From the NCBI RefSeq assembly GCF_935825525.1, contig NZ_CAKXZT010000152.1, forward strand, positions 11,197-75,196: DNA of 64,000 nucleotides. Reading direction: 5' to 3'. The position numbers and the translations under genes are program-made. Shown one piece after another: positions 42,741 through 51,763 of the stretch. Each line of letters starts with the position of its first letter. Position 1 is the stretch's first letter. This DNA comes from Mesorhizobium escarrei (GTDB lineage Bacteria; Pseudomonadota; Alphaproteobacteria; Rhizobiales; Rhizobiaceae). A model generated the notes under the pieces. The model ran no database searches. It worked only from the letters and a program-made list of their open reading frames with translations, and had not been told where the DNA came from.

Positions 42741-43106
42741 ATGACAACCCAGACAGGACACACTGAAGCCATCGCTGCCTCGCGGGTCATCGGCACTTCC
42801 GTCTACAACACGGAGGGCACGCACATCGGCGACATCGAGGATGTCATGCTCGACAAATTGTCGAACGGAATCATGTTTGCCGTGATCGGCTTTGGCGGAT
42901 TTCTCGGCATCGGCGAGAAGTACCACGCCATTCCGTGGGCGAGCCTCGACTATGACGAGGACAAGGGCGGCTACGTCGTGCCGTTCACGAAGGAGCAACT
43001 GAAGGCAGCTCCCGCCTATTCGATCAACGAATTGACAGGCGCCGACGGCCAGGCCGCGCGTGATGCTTCGTACAGTTACTACAAGGTCGAGCCTTACTGG
43101 CATTGA
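42741..43106 (+). CDS. PRC-barrel domain protein
   Basis: A 121-residue protein with the PRC-barrel pattern VIGTSVYNTEGTHIGDIEDVMLDKLSNGIMFAVIGFGGFLGIGEKYHAIPW (in parts). Small single PRC-barrel proteins occur in many rhizobial genomes and are of unknown function. It is closed by a strong terminator at 43125. Confidence 0.9.
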   Translation: MTTQTGHTEAIAASRVIGTSVYNTEGTHIGDIEDVMLDKLSNGIMFAVIGFGGFLGIGEKYHAIPWASLDYDEDKGGYVVPFTKEQLKAAPAYSINELTGADGQAARDASYSYYKVEPYWH

Positions 43107-43124
43107 CCTTGCTCTGCCGGAATC

Positions 43125-43155
43125 AAAAGGCCCCCGGTTGAACCGGGGGCCTTTT
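43125..43155. terminator. Bidirectional terminator after the PRC-barrel gene
   Basis: Fifteen-base perfect stem aaaaggcccccggtt/aaccgggggcctttt separated by one base, between the converging PRC-barrel gene and the minus-strand lipoprotein gene. Confidence 0.88.
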
Positions 43156-43166
43156 CTGCAGGATAT

Positions 43167-43286
43167 CTACTTCGCTGCAAGGGTCGACAACTCTACCGCG
43201 CCCTGTTGAGGCTGCTGAGTGTCACACGACGTCAAAAACGCCGCCGCGATCAGGAACAAACTCACAATACCGCTCAACTGAGACAT
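43167..43286 (-). CDS. Small lipoprotein, 39 aa
   Basis: Encodes MSQLSGIVSLFLIAAAFLTS followed by the lipobox Cys (FLTSC) and a 19-residue polar Gln-rich tail. A very good ribosome-binding site (AGGAGGAG, 7 nt spacing) selects ATG 43286 over 43352. Function unknown. The short size after the lipidated Cys resembles entericidin-like small lipoproteins, but I cannot assign it. Confidence 0.65.
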   Translation of the reverse strand: MSQLSGIVSLFLIAAAFLTSCDTQQPQQGAVELSTLAAK

Positions 43287-43509
43287 GGCGAAACTCCTCC
43301 TGTTTCGCCCCGCGCGACTGTGAGCATAAACCAGAAAGCCGCGCGCCGCCAAGACCTATGACAGAGATGACTTTTGATGACAGAAGTTTGTCCGTCGTGA
43401 ACCGGCATGACGGGCGTGGCGGCACTATTTGCGGACGCCACGATTGCGTTTTGCAGCACTTTGGCTAAGACGTGCGCGACGCTTCGTCAGATCAATCGGG
43501 GACATCGCA

Positions 43510-44784
43510 ATGACTGCCATCATCGACATTGTCGGGCGTGAAATCTTGGACAGCCGCGGAAACCCAACCGTCGAGGTCGACGTCGTGCTCGAAGACGGCT
43601 CGATGGGCCGCGCCGCGGTGCCTTCCGGCGCCTCGACCGGCGCGCATGAGGCGGTAGAACTGCGCGACGGCGGCGCCCGCTACCTCGGCAAGGGCGTCCT
43701 GCAGGCGGTCGAGGCCGTCAATGGCGAGCTGTTCGAAGCGATCGGTGGCATGGAAGCCGAGAACCAGATCCACATCGACCAGACGATGATCGAGCTCGAC
43801 GGCACGCCCAACAAGAGCCGCCTCGGCGCCAATGCGATCCTTGGCGTGTCGCTGGCGGTGGCCAAGGCTGCGGCGGAAGCGGCTGGCCTGCCGCTCTACC
43901 GCTATGTCGGCGGCACCAAGGCGCATGTGCTTCCGGTGCCGATGATGAACATCATCAACGGTGGCGCCCATGCCGACAACCCGATCGATTTCCAGGAGTT
44001 CATGATCCTGCCGATCGGTGCGCCGACACTGCGTGACGGGGTGCGCTGGGGCTCGGAAATCTTCCATACACTGAGGAAGCGGCTGAAGGACGCCGGCCAC
44101 AACACCAATGTCGGTGACGAGGGTGGCTTCGCGCCTAACTTGAAAAGCGCGCCCGCCGCGCTCGATTTCATCATGGAATCGATCGAGAAGGCCGGCTTCA
44201 AGCCGGGCGACGAGGTTGCGCTCGGCCTCGACTGCGCCGCGACCGAATTCTTCAAGGACGGCAACTACGTCTATGAAGGCGAGAAAAAGACCCGCGATCC
44301 GAAGACCCAGGCCAAGTATCTGGCCAAGCTCGCCGCGGACTATCCGATCATCACCATCGAGGACGGGCTGGCCGAAGACGACTGGGACGGCTGGAAAACG
44401 CTGACCGACCTCATCGGCAACAAGACCCAACTGGTTGGCGACGATCTGTTCGTCACCAATACGGCGCGGCTGCGCGACGGCATCCGCATGGGCGTCGCCA
44501 ATTCTATCCTGGTCAAGGTCAACCAGATCGGCTCACTGACCGAAACGCTCGACGCCGTCGAGACGGCGCACAAGGCCGGCTACACCGCGGTCATGTCGCA
44601 CCGCTCGGGCGAAACCGAAGATTCGACCATCGCCGATCTCGCGGTCGCCACCAATTGCGGGCAGATCAAGACGGGGTCGTTGTCGCGCTCGGATCGCATG
44701 GCCAAGTACAACCAGCTCATCCGCATCGAGGAAGAACTCGGCAAGCAGGCGCTCTACGCCGGCAAGTCGATCGTGAAGGGCTGA
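43510..44784 (+). CDS. eno: Enolase
   Basis: Converts 2-phosphoglycerate to phosphoenolpyruvate; it may also act with the RNA degradosome. The 424-residue protein starts MTAIIDIVGREILDSRGNPT. It has PSGASTGAHEAVELRDG, GGAHADNPIDFQEFMILPIG, the metal ligands in LGLDCAATEF and TIEDGLAEDDW, and the catalytic SHRSGETEDSTIADLAVA. It heads the region with ftsB and pdhABC, the conserved alphaproteobacterial order. Confidence 0.98.
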   Translation: MTAIIDIVGREILDSRGNPTVEVDVVLEDGSMGRAAVPSGASTGAHEAVELRDGGARYLGKGVLQAVEAVNGELFEAIGGMEAENQIHIDQTMIELDGTPNKSRLGANAILGVSLAVAKAAAEAAGLPLYRYVGGTKAHVLPVPMMNIINGGAHADNPIDFQEFMILPIGAPTLRDGVRWGSEIFHTLRKRLKDAGHNTNVGDEGGFAPNLKSAPAALDFIMESIEKAGFKPGDEVALGLDCAATEFFKDGNYVYEGEKKTRDPKTQAKYLAKLAADYPIITIEDGLAEDDWDGWKTLTDLIGNKTQLVGDDLFVTNTARLRDGIRMGVANSILVKVNQIGSLTETLDAVETAHKAGYTAVMSHRSGETEDSTIADLAVATNCGQIKTGSLSRSDRMAKYNQLIRIEEELGKQALYAGKSIVKG

Positions 44785-44820
44785 GCCGCAGAAAATCCGA
44801 AACCCAGAAAATCCGAAAAC

Positions 44821-44851
44821 GAAGGGGCGGGGCATTCTCGCCTTTTTTGTT
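44821..44851 (+). terminator. Possible weak terminator after eno
   Basis: Short stem aaggggcg/cgcctttt followed by a T-run, 37 nt after the eno stop. Just before it there is a tandem duplication (cagaaaatccgaaac, cagaaaatccgaaaac at 44789-44819). Confidence 0.45.
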
Positions 44852-44982
44852 CAACACCGCCAGATCCGGTCGTCCGTAACCGTCCATTAAGCACAATCGG
44901 GCGAGAAAGGGCCAGGTCGCAGTGTGTTAGGGCATCCTTTGCGCGCCCAAGACGACGCGCGGCGCTCTAAGGGGTTTGGATC

Positions 44983-45306
44983 ATGTGGACACGTCAGCAC
45001 AAGCAGAGAAATACCGGTCGGCTGATCATCCCCTCGCTCTGCGTGGCGTTCCTCGCCTATTTCGGCTTTCACGCTTACCACGGCGAATTCGGCATCTATT
45101 CCAAGTATCGGTTGCAAGCCGAAGCCGTCGACCTGCAAGGTAAGCTCAATACCGTCAAGGCGCGCCGGCTCGATCTGCAGCGGCGTGTTCAGCTGATGCA
45201 TCAGGGCACGCTGGAGAAGGACATGCTCGATGAGCAGGCGCGCAAGGCGCTCAATGTGTCCCACGCCGATGAAATCACCATCATGCTACCGGCCACGGTA
45301 AGATAA
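44983..45306 (+). CDS. ftsB: Septum formation initiator (FtsB/DivIC family)
   Basis: A 107-residue bitopic membrane protein: basic N-terminus, one transmembrane helix (LIIPSLCVAFLAYFGFHAYHG, in parts), then a periplasmic coiled coil (EAVDLQGKLNTVKARRLDLQ...). It ends in the DEQARKALNVSHADEI region typical of FtsB. It joins FtsL/FtsQ in the divisome. The position between eno and pdhA is conserved in alphaproteobacteria. Confidence 0.9.
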   Translation: MWTRQHKQRNTGRLIIPSLCVAFLAYFGFHAYHGEFGIYSKYRLQAEAVDLQGKLNTVKARRLDLQRRVQLMHQGTLEKDMLDEQARKALNVSHADEITIMLPATVR

Positions 45307-45367
45307 CCAAATTCAAGTTAATCGCCGATATTTTCAACGATTTTAATCGCTTAGACGCATGTCAGCC

Positions 45368-45392
45368 ATGCATTTTTCAGCATGGCGAAACG
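45368..45392 (+). promoter_or_regulatory. Inverted repeat upstream of pdhA
   Basis: Perfect arms gccatgc and gcatggc separated by an 8-9 nt AT-rich stretch, about 90 bp before the pdhA start. No T-run makes it a terminator, so it could be an operator or a leader hairpin. Confidence 0.35.
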
Positions 45393-45478
45393 CTTTCTCG
45401 CGTGTTAGCCTTTGCCAAATCGGTGGGGAGAACTGATCTCCCTCAGTGTCCGCAAGAGACGCCAACAGGGAGTGATGC

Positions 45479-46525
45479 ATGGCCACCGCCGCCAGAAAAG
45501 CGCCTGCCAAAACCAAACCCAGATCCGACGGCAAATCGGCAGGGCTTTCAGCCCCCAAACCTGTCGACTTCACCAAGGATGAGGAGCTTGACGCCTACCG
45601 GCGCATGCTGCTCATCCGCCGCTTCGAGGAAAAGGCCGGCCAGCTCTACGGCATGGGCTTCATCGGCGGATTCTGCCACCTCTATATCGGCCAGGAAGCA
45701 GTTGTCACCGGCATGAAGATGGCGCTGGTCGATGGCGACCAGATGATCACCGCCTACCGCGACCATGGTCACATGCTGGCGATGGAACTTTCGCCGCGCG
45801 GCGTCATGGCCGAGTTGACCGGGCGCCGCGGCGGCTTGTCCAGGGGCAAGGGCGGCTCCATGCACATGTTCTCCAAGGAGAAGCATTTTTACGGCGGCCA
45901 CGGCATTGTCGGCGCGCAGGTTTCGCTCGGCACCGGCCTCGCCTTCGCCAATCGTTATCGCCGCAACAACAATGTGACACTGACCTATTTCGGCGACGGC
46001 GCCGCCAACCAGGGCCAGGTTTATGAGAGCTTCAACATGGCCTCGCTGTGGAAGCTGCCGGTAATCTACATCATCGAGAACAACCGCTATGCCATGGGCA
46101 CCTCGGTATCGCGTTCGTCGGCCGAGACGGATTTTTCGCAGCGCGGCGCCTCCTTCAAGATCCCCGGTATCCAGGTCGATGGCATGGACGTCCGTGCAGT
46201 CAAGGCAGCCGGCGATCTCGCCACCGAATGGTGCCGCGCCGGCAAGGGGCCGCTGATTCTCGAAATGCAGACCTACCGCTATCGCGGCCACTCGATGTCC
46301 GATCCGGCAAAGTACCGCTCCAAGGAAGAAGTGCAGAAGATGCGCTCCGAGCGTGACCCGATCGAGCAGGTCAAGGCGCGCCTGCTCGACAAGAAGTGGG
46401 CCGATGAGGACGAGCTCAAGGCCGTCGACAAGGAGGTTCGCGACATTGTCGCCGACGCCGCCGAATTTGCCCAGAACGACGCAGAGCCGGATCCGTCCGA
46501 GCTCTGGACCGACATCGTACTGTAA
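45479..46525 (+). CDS. pdhA: Pyruvate dehydrogenase E1 component, alpha subunit
   Basis: Thiamine-diphosphate enzyme subunit that decarboxylates pyruvate. The 348-residue protein has LLIRRFEEKAGQLYGMGFIGGFCHLYIGQEA near the N-terminus, GGKGGSMHMFS and the ThDP motif YFGDGAANQGQVYESFNMASLW. It also contains YRYRGHSMSDPAKYRSKEE, the region of the E1 phosphorylation loops in eukaryotic homologues. The basic, Ala/Lys-rich first 35 residues are variable. The start follows CAGGGAGTGATGC. It is followed 15 nt later by pdhB. Confidence 0.97.
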   Translation: MATAARKAPAKTKPRSDGKSAGLSAPKPVDFTKDEELDAYRRMLLIRRFEEKAGQLYGMGFIGGFCHLYIGQEAVVTGMKMALVDGDQMITAYRDHGHMLAMELSPRGVMAELTGRRGGLSRGKGGSMHMFSKEKHFYGGHGIVGAQVSLGTGLAFANRYRRNNNVTLTYFGDGAANQGQVYESFNMASLWKLPVIYIIENNRYAMGTSVSRSSAETDFSQRGASFKIPGIQVDGMDVRAVKAAGDLATEWCRAGKGPLILEMQTYRYRGHSMSDPAKYRSKEEVQKMRSERDPIEQVKARLLDKKWADEDELKAVDKEVRDIVADAAEFAQNDAEPDPSELWTDIVL

Positions 46526-46540
46526 CGAGAGGGCAAGGAC

Positions 46541-47971
46541 ATGCCGATCGAAATTCTCATGCCCGCTCTCTCGCCGACTATGGAAGAGGGCAATGTTTCC
46601 AAATGGTTGAAGAAAGAGGGCGATAAGGTTGTCGCCGGTGACGTCATCGCCGAGATCGAGACCGACAAGGCGACGATGGAAGTCGAAGCGGTCGACGAAG
46701 GCACGCTCGGCAAGATCCTGGTTGCCGAGGGCACCGAAGGCGTGAAGGTCAACACGCCGATCGCGGTGCTGCTGGAGGACGGCGAGAGCGCCGCCGATAT
46801 CGGCAAGGAGGCCAAGGCTGCACCGGCTTCCACCCAGGATGCGATTTCAGACGGCGGGCAGCGCACCGACGCAGCCGAGGAAGGCTCGAAGTCCGCGCCG
46901 CAGGATGCCGGCGAGGCGCCGAAGGCGTCCGTTCCCGCTGCACCCGCCACGAAGGCAGCCGCCGATCCTGACATCCCGGCCGGCACGGCAATGGTCTCGA
47001 CCACTGTGCGCGAGGCGCTGCGTGACGCGATGGCCGAGGAGATGCGCCGTGACGGCGACGTCTTCGTGATGGGCGAGGAGGTCGCCGAGTACCAGGGCGC
47101 TTACAAGATCACGCAAGGGCTGCTGCAGGAATTCGGGCCGAGGCGCGTCGTCGATACGCCGATCACCGAACACGGTTTTGCCGGCGTCGGCGTTGGCGCG
47201 GCGATGGCCGGCCTGAGACCGATCGTCGAGTTCATGACCTTCAACTTCGCCATGCAGGCGATCGACCAGATCATCAACTCCGCCGCCAAGACGCTCTATA
47301 TGTCCGGCGGCCAGATGGGCGCGCCTATCGTGTTTCGCGGGCCGAACGGCGCGGCCGCCCGTGTCGCCGCCCAGCATTCGCAGTGCTATGCCGCCTGGTA
47401 CAGCCACATTCCCGGCCTGAAAGTGGTGATGCCCTACACCGCCGCCGACGCCAAGGGGTTGCTGAAGGCCGCGATCCGCGACGCGAACCCGGTCATCTTT
47501 CTCGAGAACGAGATCCTTTACGGCCAGTCTTTCGACGTGCCGAAGATGGACGATTTCGTGCTGCCGATCGGCAAGGCGCGGATCCACAAGTCGGGCAAGG
47601 ATGTCACCATCGTCTCTTTCGGCATCGGCATGACCTACACGGTGAAGGCCGAAGCCGAATTGCGCGGCATGGGCATTGATGCCGAGGTCATCGACCTCAG
47701 GACCATCCGCCCTCTCGATTTCGACACCATCATCGCCTCGGTCAGGAAGACCAATCGGCTGGTGGTGGTGGAAGAAGGGTTCCCACAGAGCTCGGTCGGC
47801 GATCATATCGCCAGCCAGGTGTCGCAGCGCGCCTTCGATTTCCTCGACGCGCCGGTCATCACCATTGCCGGCAAGGACGTGCCGATGCCCTACGCGGCAA
47901 ACCTCGAAAAGCTGGCGCTGCCCAATGTCGGCGAGGTCGTCGGGGCGGTGAAAGCCGTTACATATCGCTGA
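46541..47971 (+). CDS. pdhB: Pyruvate dehydrogenase E1 component, beta subunit, with lipoyl domain
   Basis: A 476-residue protein, longer than classical E1 beta because residues 1-80 are a lipoyl domain (MPALSPTMEEGNVSKWLKKE, lipoyl-lysine motif ETDKATMEVEAVDEG). A Pro/Ala-rich linker to about residue 145 is followed by E1 beta proper, with REALRDAMAEEMRRD, TPITEHGFAGVGVGAAM and FMTFNFAMQAIDQIINSAAK. The lipoyl-E1 beta fusion is characteristic of alphaproteobacterial PDH. Confidence 0.97.
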   Translation: MPIEILMPALSPTMEEGNVSKWLKKEGDKVVAGDVIAEIETDKATMEVEAVDEGTLGKILVAEGTEGVKVNTPIAVLLEDGESAADIGKEAKAAPASTQDAISDGGQRTDAAEEGSKSAPQDAGEAPKASVPAAPATKAAADPDIPAGTAMVSTTVREALRDAMAEEMRRDGDVFVMGEEVAEYQGAYKITQGLLQEFGPRRVVDTPITEHGFAGVGVGAAMAGLRPIVEFMTFNFAMQAIDQIINSAAKTLYMSGGQMGAPIVFRGPNGAAARVAAQHSQCYAAWYSHIPGLKVVMPYTAADAKGLLKAAIRDANPVIFLENEILYGQSFDVPKMDDFVLPIGKARIHKSGKDVTIVSFGIGMTYTVKAEAELRGMGIDAEVIDLRTIRPLDFDTIIASVRKTNRLVVVEEGFPQSSVGDHIASQVSQRAFDFLDAPVITIAGKDVPMPYAANLEKLALPNVGEVVGAVKAVTYR

Positions 47972-47989
47972 GCAGGGCGGGAGGAAAAC

Positions 47990-49399
47990 ATGCCGATCAA
48001 CATCACCATGCCGGCCCTGTCGCCCACGATGGAAGAAGGCAATCTTGCCAAGTGGCTGGTCAAGGAGGGCGACAAGGTTTCGCCGGGCGATGTGATCGCC
48101 GAGATCGAGACCGACAAGGCGACGATGGAAGTCGAAGCCGTCGATGAGGGCACGGTGGCCAAGCTGGTCGTTCCGGCCGGCACCGAAGGCGTCAAGGTCA
48201 ACGCGCTGATCGCCGTGCTCGCAGCCGAAGGCGAAGATGCGGCGGCTGCCGCGAAAAGCGGCGACGGCGCTGCGCCGGCAAAGGCCGAGGCGACGCAGGA
48301 CAGGGCGCCAATCTCCCCACCCGTGGGGGAGATGTCGACGAAGTCGACAGAGGGGGGCGCTGTCCCGCCAGCCGCAAGGAGCGAGGCGCCCCCCTCTGGC
48401 CTTCCGGCCATCTCCCCCACAAGGGGGGAGATCAGCGAGTCGGACGGCCGCACCTTCGCCTCGCCGCTTGCCCGTCGCATCGCCCGGGAAGCCGGTGTCG
48501 ATGTCTCCGCGGTGACCGGCTCCGGCCCGCATGGCCGCGTGGTCAAGGCCGATGTCGACGCAGCGATTTCCGGTGGCGGCGCCAAGGCGGCACCAGCCGC
48601 GAAAGCCGCACCTGCCGGCGCTCCGGCTCCGGCTGTCGCGCCAAAGCCAATGTCGGACGACCAGGTGCTAAAACTGTTTGCCGACGGCTCCTACGAGCTT
48701 GTCCCGCATGACAACATGCGCAAGACCATTGCGCGTCGGCTGGTCGAGGCCACGACCACCATCCCGCATTTCTACCTGACGCTCGATTGCGAACTCGATG
48801 CACTTCTGGCCCTGCGCACGCAGATCAATGCCGCCGCCCCGGTGAAGAAGACCGACAAGGGTGAAACGCCGGCCTACAAGCTGTCGGTCAACGACATGGT
48901 CATCAAAGCGATGGCAAAGGCGCTGATGGCTGTGCCGGATGCCAATGCGTCATGGACCGAGAGCGCCATGGTCAAGCACAAGCATGCCGACGTCGGTGTC
49001 GCCGTGTCGATCCCCGGCGGGCTAATCACGCCGATCATCCGGCGCGCCGACGAAAAGACGCTGTCCGTCATCTCGAATGAGATGAAGGATCTTGCCAGCC
49101 GTGCCCGCAGCCGCAAGCTGAAGCCGGAAGAATACCAGGGCGGCACCACGGCAGTGTCCAATCTCGGCATGTTCGGCATCAAGGACTTTGCCGCCGTCAT
49201 CAACCCGCCACATGCGACGATCCTGGCGGTCGGCGCCGGCGAGGAGCGTGCGGTGGTCAAGAACGGCGAGATCAAAATCGCGACCATCATGTCGGTGACA
49301 TTGTCGACCGATCATCGCGCTGTCGACGGCGCGCTCGGCGCCGAACTGCTCGTCGCCTTCAAGCGCATGATCGAAAACCCGATGGGCATGCTGATCTAG
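47990..49399 (+). CDS. pdhC: Pyruvate dehydrogenase E2, dihydrolipoamide acetyltransferase
   Basis: Core subunit of the complex, 469 residues. It has a lipoyl domain (residues 1-80, again with ETDKATMEVEAVDEG), a linker, a peripheral subunit-binding domain (about 152-190, FASPLARRIAREAGVDVSAV) and a catalytic domain. The latter has MRKTIARRLVEATTTIPHFYL and the active site STDHRAVDGALGAELL near the C-terminus. Residues about 108-148 of the linker are encoded by an in-frame copy of a palindromic repeat (48311-48432). Starts 18 nt after pdhB. Confidence 0.97.
   Translation: MPINITMPALSPTMEEGNLAKWLVKEGDKVSPGDVIAEIETDKATMEVEAVDEGTVAKLVVPAGTEGVKVNALIAVLAAEGEDAAAAAKSGDGAAPAKAEATQDRAPISPPVGEMSTKSTEGGAVPPAARSEAPPSGLPAISPTRGEISESDGRTFASPLARRIAREAGVDVSAVTGSGPHGRVVKADVDAAISGGGAKAAPAAKAAPAGAPAPAVAPKPMSDDQVLKLFADGSYELVPHDNMRKTIARRLVEATTTIPHFYLTLDCELDALLALRTQINAAAPVKKTDKGETPAYKLSVNDMVIKAMAKALMAVPDANASWTESAMVKHKHADVGVAVSIPGGLITPIIRRADEKTLSVISNEMKDLASRARSRKLKPEEYQGGTTAVSNLGMFGIKDFAAVINPPHATILAVGAGEERAVVKNGEIKIATIMSVTLSTDHRAVDGALGAELLVAFKRMIENPMGMLI
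48311..48432. repeat. Palindromic repeat element inserted in frame inside pdhC
   Basis: A 122-bp nested palindrome: outer arms atctcccc...gggggagat at both ends (atctccccacccgtggggga and its counterpart ending cacaaggggggagat), inner arms agaggggggcgc/gcgcccccctct. This is the form of the Rhizobiales intergenic palindromic repeats, but here it lies in coding sequence without breaking the frame. It adds a Pro/Ser/Glu-rich stretch to the E2 linker. Confidence 0.88.
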
Positions 49400-49413
49400 A
49401 AGGAAACAAGGCG

Positions 49414-49548
49414 GTGCGGAAACTCTTCACCAGCCTTTTTGCCTTCAGCCTTTCCGGCATCGTGACAATCATCGTGCAATGGCTGTTCGTGGGCTGGCGG
49501 GTAAAGCGCGCACAAGCAGGCTTTGGCAGGAGTGGGGCAAACGCATGA
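49414..49548 (+). CDS. Small membrane protein, 44 aa, inside the PDH operon
   Basis: GTG start at 49414 behind AAGGAAACAAGG, encoding MRKLFTSLFAFSLSGIVTII... with one hydrophobic segment (LFAFSLSGIVTIIVQWLFVG) and a basic tail. The stop overlaps the next gene's start (ATGA), which points to real translation and coupling. Function unknown. Confidence 0.55.
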   Translation: MRKLFTSLFAFSLSGIVTIIVQWLFVGWRVKRAQAGFGRSGANA

Positions 49549-50183
49549 AGACAGTCCTTTGCTACGGCGATTCGCTGACCTGGGGCTATGATGCGGCAAG
49601 TCTGGATCGCCACCCGCTCAAGGACCGCTGGCCGAGTGTGCTGCAGGCGACGTTGGGAGGCGGTATCGAGGTCATCGCCGAAGGCTTGAACGGCCGCACA
49701 ACAGCTTTCGACGACCATCTGGCCGGCGCCGACCGTAACGGCGCAAGAGTGCTGCCGACGATCCTGATGACGCATGCGCCGATCGACCTGGTCATCATCA
49801 TGCTCGGCGCCAACGACATGAAGCCATGGATTCACGGCAATCCGGTCGCCGCCAAGCAAGGCATGCAGCGCCTGATCGATATCGTGCGCAGTCACGACTA
49901 CCCGTTCGATTGGCCGTCGCCGCAGATCCTGATCGTCGCGCCGCCCGCCGTCAGCCGCACGGAAAACGCCGAATTCAAAGAAATGTTCGCCGGCGGCGAT
50001 GAAGCGTCGAAGCGCCTGGCGCCGCAATATTCTGTCCTTGCCGACGAGGTCGGCTGCGGCTTCTTCGATGCGGGCTCGGTGGCCGAGACCACGCCACTCG
50101 ACGGCGTCCATCTCGACGCAGAGAACACGCGGAAAATCGGGCAGGCATTGGCGCCAATCGTGCGCGTTATGCTGGAACTCTAG
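49545..50183 (+). CDS. SGNH/GDSL hydrolase (arylesterase-like)
   Basis: A 212-residue esterase. Block I is CYGDSLTWGYD with the nucleophile Ser10, block II Gly in EGLNGRTT, block III GANDMK and block V DGVHLD with the catalytic Asp/His. There is no signal peptide, so it is probably cytoplasmic. It sits inside the PDH operon between E2 and E3, a position conserved in rhizobia, but its link to pyruvate metabolism is unclear. Confidence 0.88.
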   Translation: MKTVLCYGDSLTWGYDAASLDRHPLKDRWPSVLQATLGGGIEVIAEGLNGRTTAFDDHLAGADRNGARVLPTILMTHAPIDLVIIMLGANDMKPWIHGNPVAAKQGMQRLIDIVRSHDYPFDWPSPQILIVAPPAVSRTENAEFKEMFAGGDEASKRLAPQYSVLADEVGCGFFDAGSVAETTPLDGVHLDAENTRKIGQALAPIVRVMLEL

Positions 50184-50202
50184 AGAATCAGGGGAGAAAT
50201 CC

Positions 50203-51666
50203 GTGGCTGAGAACTACGACGTCATCATCATCGGCTCCGGCCCCGGCGGCTACGTCACGGCGGTGCGTTCCGCCCAACTCGGCTTCAAGACAGCGATCGT
50301 CGAGCGCGAGCATCTCGGCGGCATCTGCCTCAACTGGGGTTGCATTCCGACCAAGGCGCTGCTGCGTTCGGCCGAGATCATGCACTATTCGGATCATTTG
50401 AAGGATTACGGCTTGAAGATCGACGGCAAGGTCAGCGTCGATACCGCTGCCGTGGTCGACCGCTCGCGAAAGGTCTCGCTGCGGCTGAACGGCGGCGTCG
50501 CCTTCCTGATGAAGAAGAACAAGGTCGATGTCATCTGGGGCGAAGCCAAGCTGTCCAAGGCGGCGTCCGGCGATAGACCGGGCGAGATCGTGGTGTCGAA
50601 ATCGTCGAAGAAGCCGATGGAGCCACAGCCGCCGGCGCCCAAGGGCGTCAAGGGCGAGGGGACATACACTGCCAAGCACATCATCCTGGCGACCGGCGCC
50701 AGGCCGCGGGCGCTGCCCGGCATCGAGCCCGACGGCAAGCTGATCTGGACCTATTTCGAAGCGATGGTGCCGAAGGAGATGCCGAAATCGCTGCTGGTGA
50801 TGGGTTCGGGCGCAATCGGCATCGAATTCGCCTCATTCTACCGCACCATGGGCGCGGAGGTAACGGTGGTCGAGTTGCTGCCGGCGGTGGTGCCGGTCGA
50901 GGACGCAGAGGTCTCGAAATTCGCGCAAAAGCAGTTCGAGAAGCAAGGCATGAAGATCATCCTCGAGGCCAAGGTCACCAAGGTCGAAAAAGCTGCGAAC
51001 TCGGTAACCGCGCATGTCGAGATGAAGGACGGCAAGGTCGAGAAGATCACCGCCGACCGGATGATCTCGGCTGTCGGCGTGCAGGGCAACATCGAGAATC
51101 TCGGCCTCGAAGCGCTCGGCGTGAAGACCGAGCGCGGCTGCGTCGTCGTCGACGGCTACGGCAACACCAATGTGCCCGGCATCTATGCCATCGGCGACGT
51201 TGCCGGCCCGCCCATGCTCGCCCACAAGGCCGAGCATGAAGGCGTGGTCTGCGTGGAAAAGATCGCCAATCTTCCCGGCGTGCACGCCACTGACAAACTG
51301 AAAATTCCGGGCTGCACCTATTGCAACCCGCAGGTTGCCTCCGTCGGGTTGACCGAAGCGAAAGCCAAGGCTGAAGGCAAGGACATCCGCGTCGGCCGCT
51401 TTCAGTTCGCCGCCAACGGCAAGGCCATCGCGCTCGGCGAGGACCAGGGTTTCGTCAAGACCATCTTCGACAGGAAGACCGGGCAGTTGCTCGGCGCGCA
51501 TATGGTCGGTGCCGAAGTGACCGAGCTGATCCAGGGCTTTGTCGTGGCGATGAACCTGGAGACCACCGAGGAAGAACTGATGCACACCATCTTCCCGCAT
51601 CCGACGCTGTCGGAGATGATGAAGGAAAGCGTGCTCGACGCCTATGGCCGTGCGCTCAACGCATGA
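50203..51666 (+). CDS. lpdA: Dihydrolipoamide dehydrogenase (E3)
   Basis: Reoxidises the lipoyl groups of PDH. The 487-residue flavoprotein has the FAD motif VIIIGSGPGGYVTAVRSAQLG, the redox disulfide GGICLNWGCIPTKALL and the NAD motif LLVMGSGAIGIEFASFY. The C-terminal dimer-interface His-Glu pair is in HTIFPHPTLSEMM. The segment SKSSKKPMEPQPPAPKGVKG (about 130-150) is an extra loop found in PDH-linked rhizobial E3. The start is GTG 50203 behind GGGGAG. Confidence 0.96.
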   Translation: MAENYDVIIIGSGPGGYVTAVRSAQLGFKTAIVEREHLGGICLNWGCIPTKALLRSAEIMHYSDHLKDYGLKIDGKVSVDTAAVVDRSRKVSLRLNGGVAFLMKKNKVDVIWGEAKLSKAASGDRPGEIVVSKSSKKPMEPQPPAPKGVKGEGTYTAKHIILATGARPRALPGIEPDGKLIWTYFEAMVPKEMPKSLLVMGSGAIGIEFASFYRTMGAEVTVVELLPAVVPVEDAEVSKFAQKQFEKQGMKIILEAKVTKVEKAANSVTAHVEMKDGKVEKITADRMISAVGVQGNIENLGLEALGVKTERGCVVVDGYGNTNVPGIYAIGDVAGPPMLAHKAEHEGVVCVEKIANLPGVHATDKLKIPGCTYCNPQVASVGLTEAKAKAEGKDIRVGRFQFAANGKAIALGEDQGFVKTIFDRKTGQLLGAHMVGAEVTELIQGFVVAMNLETTEEELMHTIFPHPTLSEMMKESVLDAYGRALNA

Positions 51667-51763
51667 TAGATTGACCCGCGTGAGACTCGGCACGTGAGAG
51701 CCAAGGAACTCAACGGCAAGGTAATTCGTTTCCGGATGCATTCATCACCAGAGGAGAGGGCAT

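Noticed and set aside
46847..48532. 561-codon open frame on the minus strand opposite pdhB/pdhC
   Set aside because: Antisense shadow of two certain PDH genes, with no motif or ribosome-binding site.
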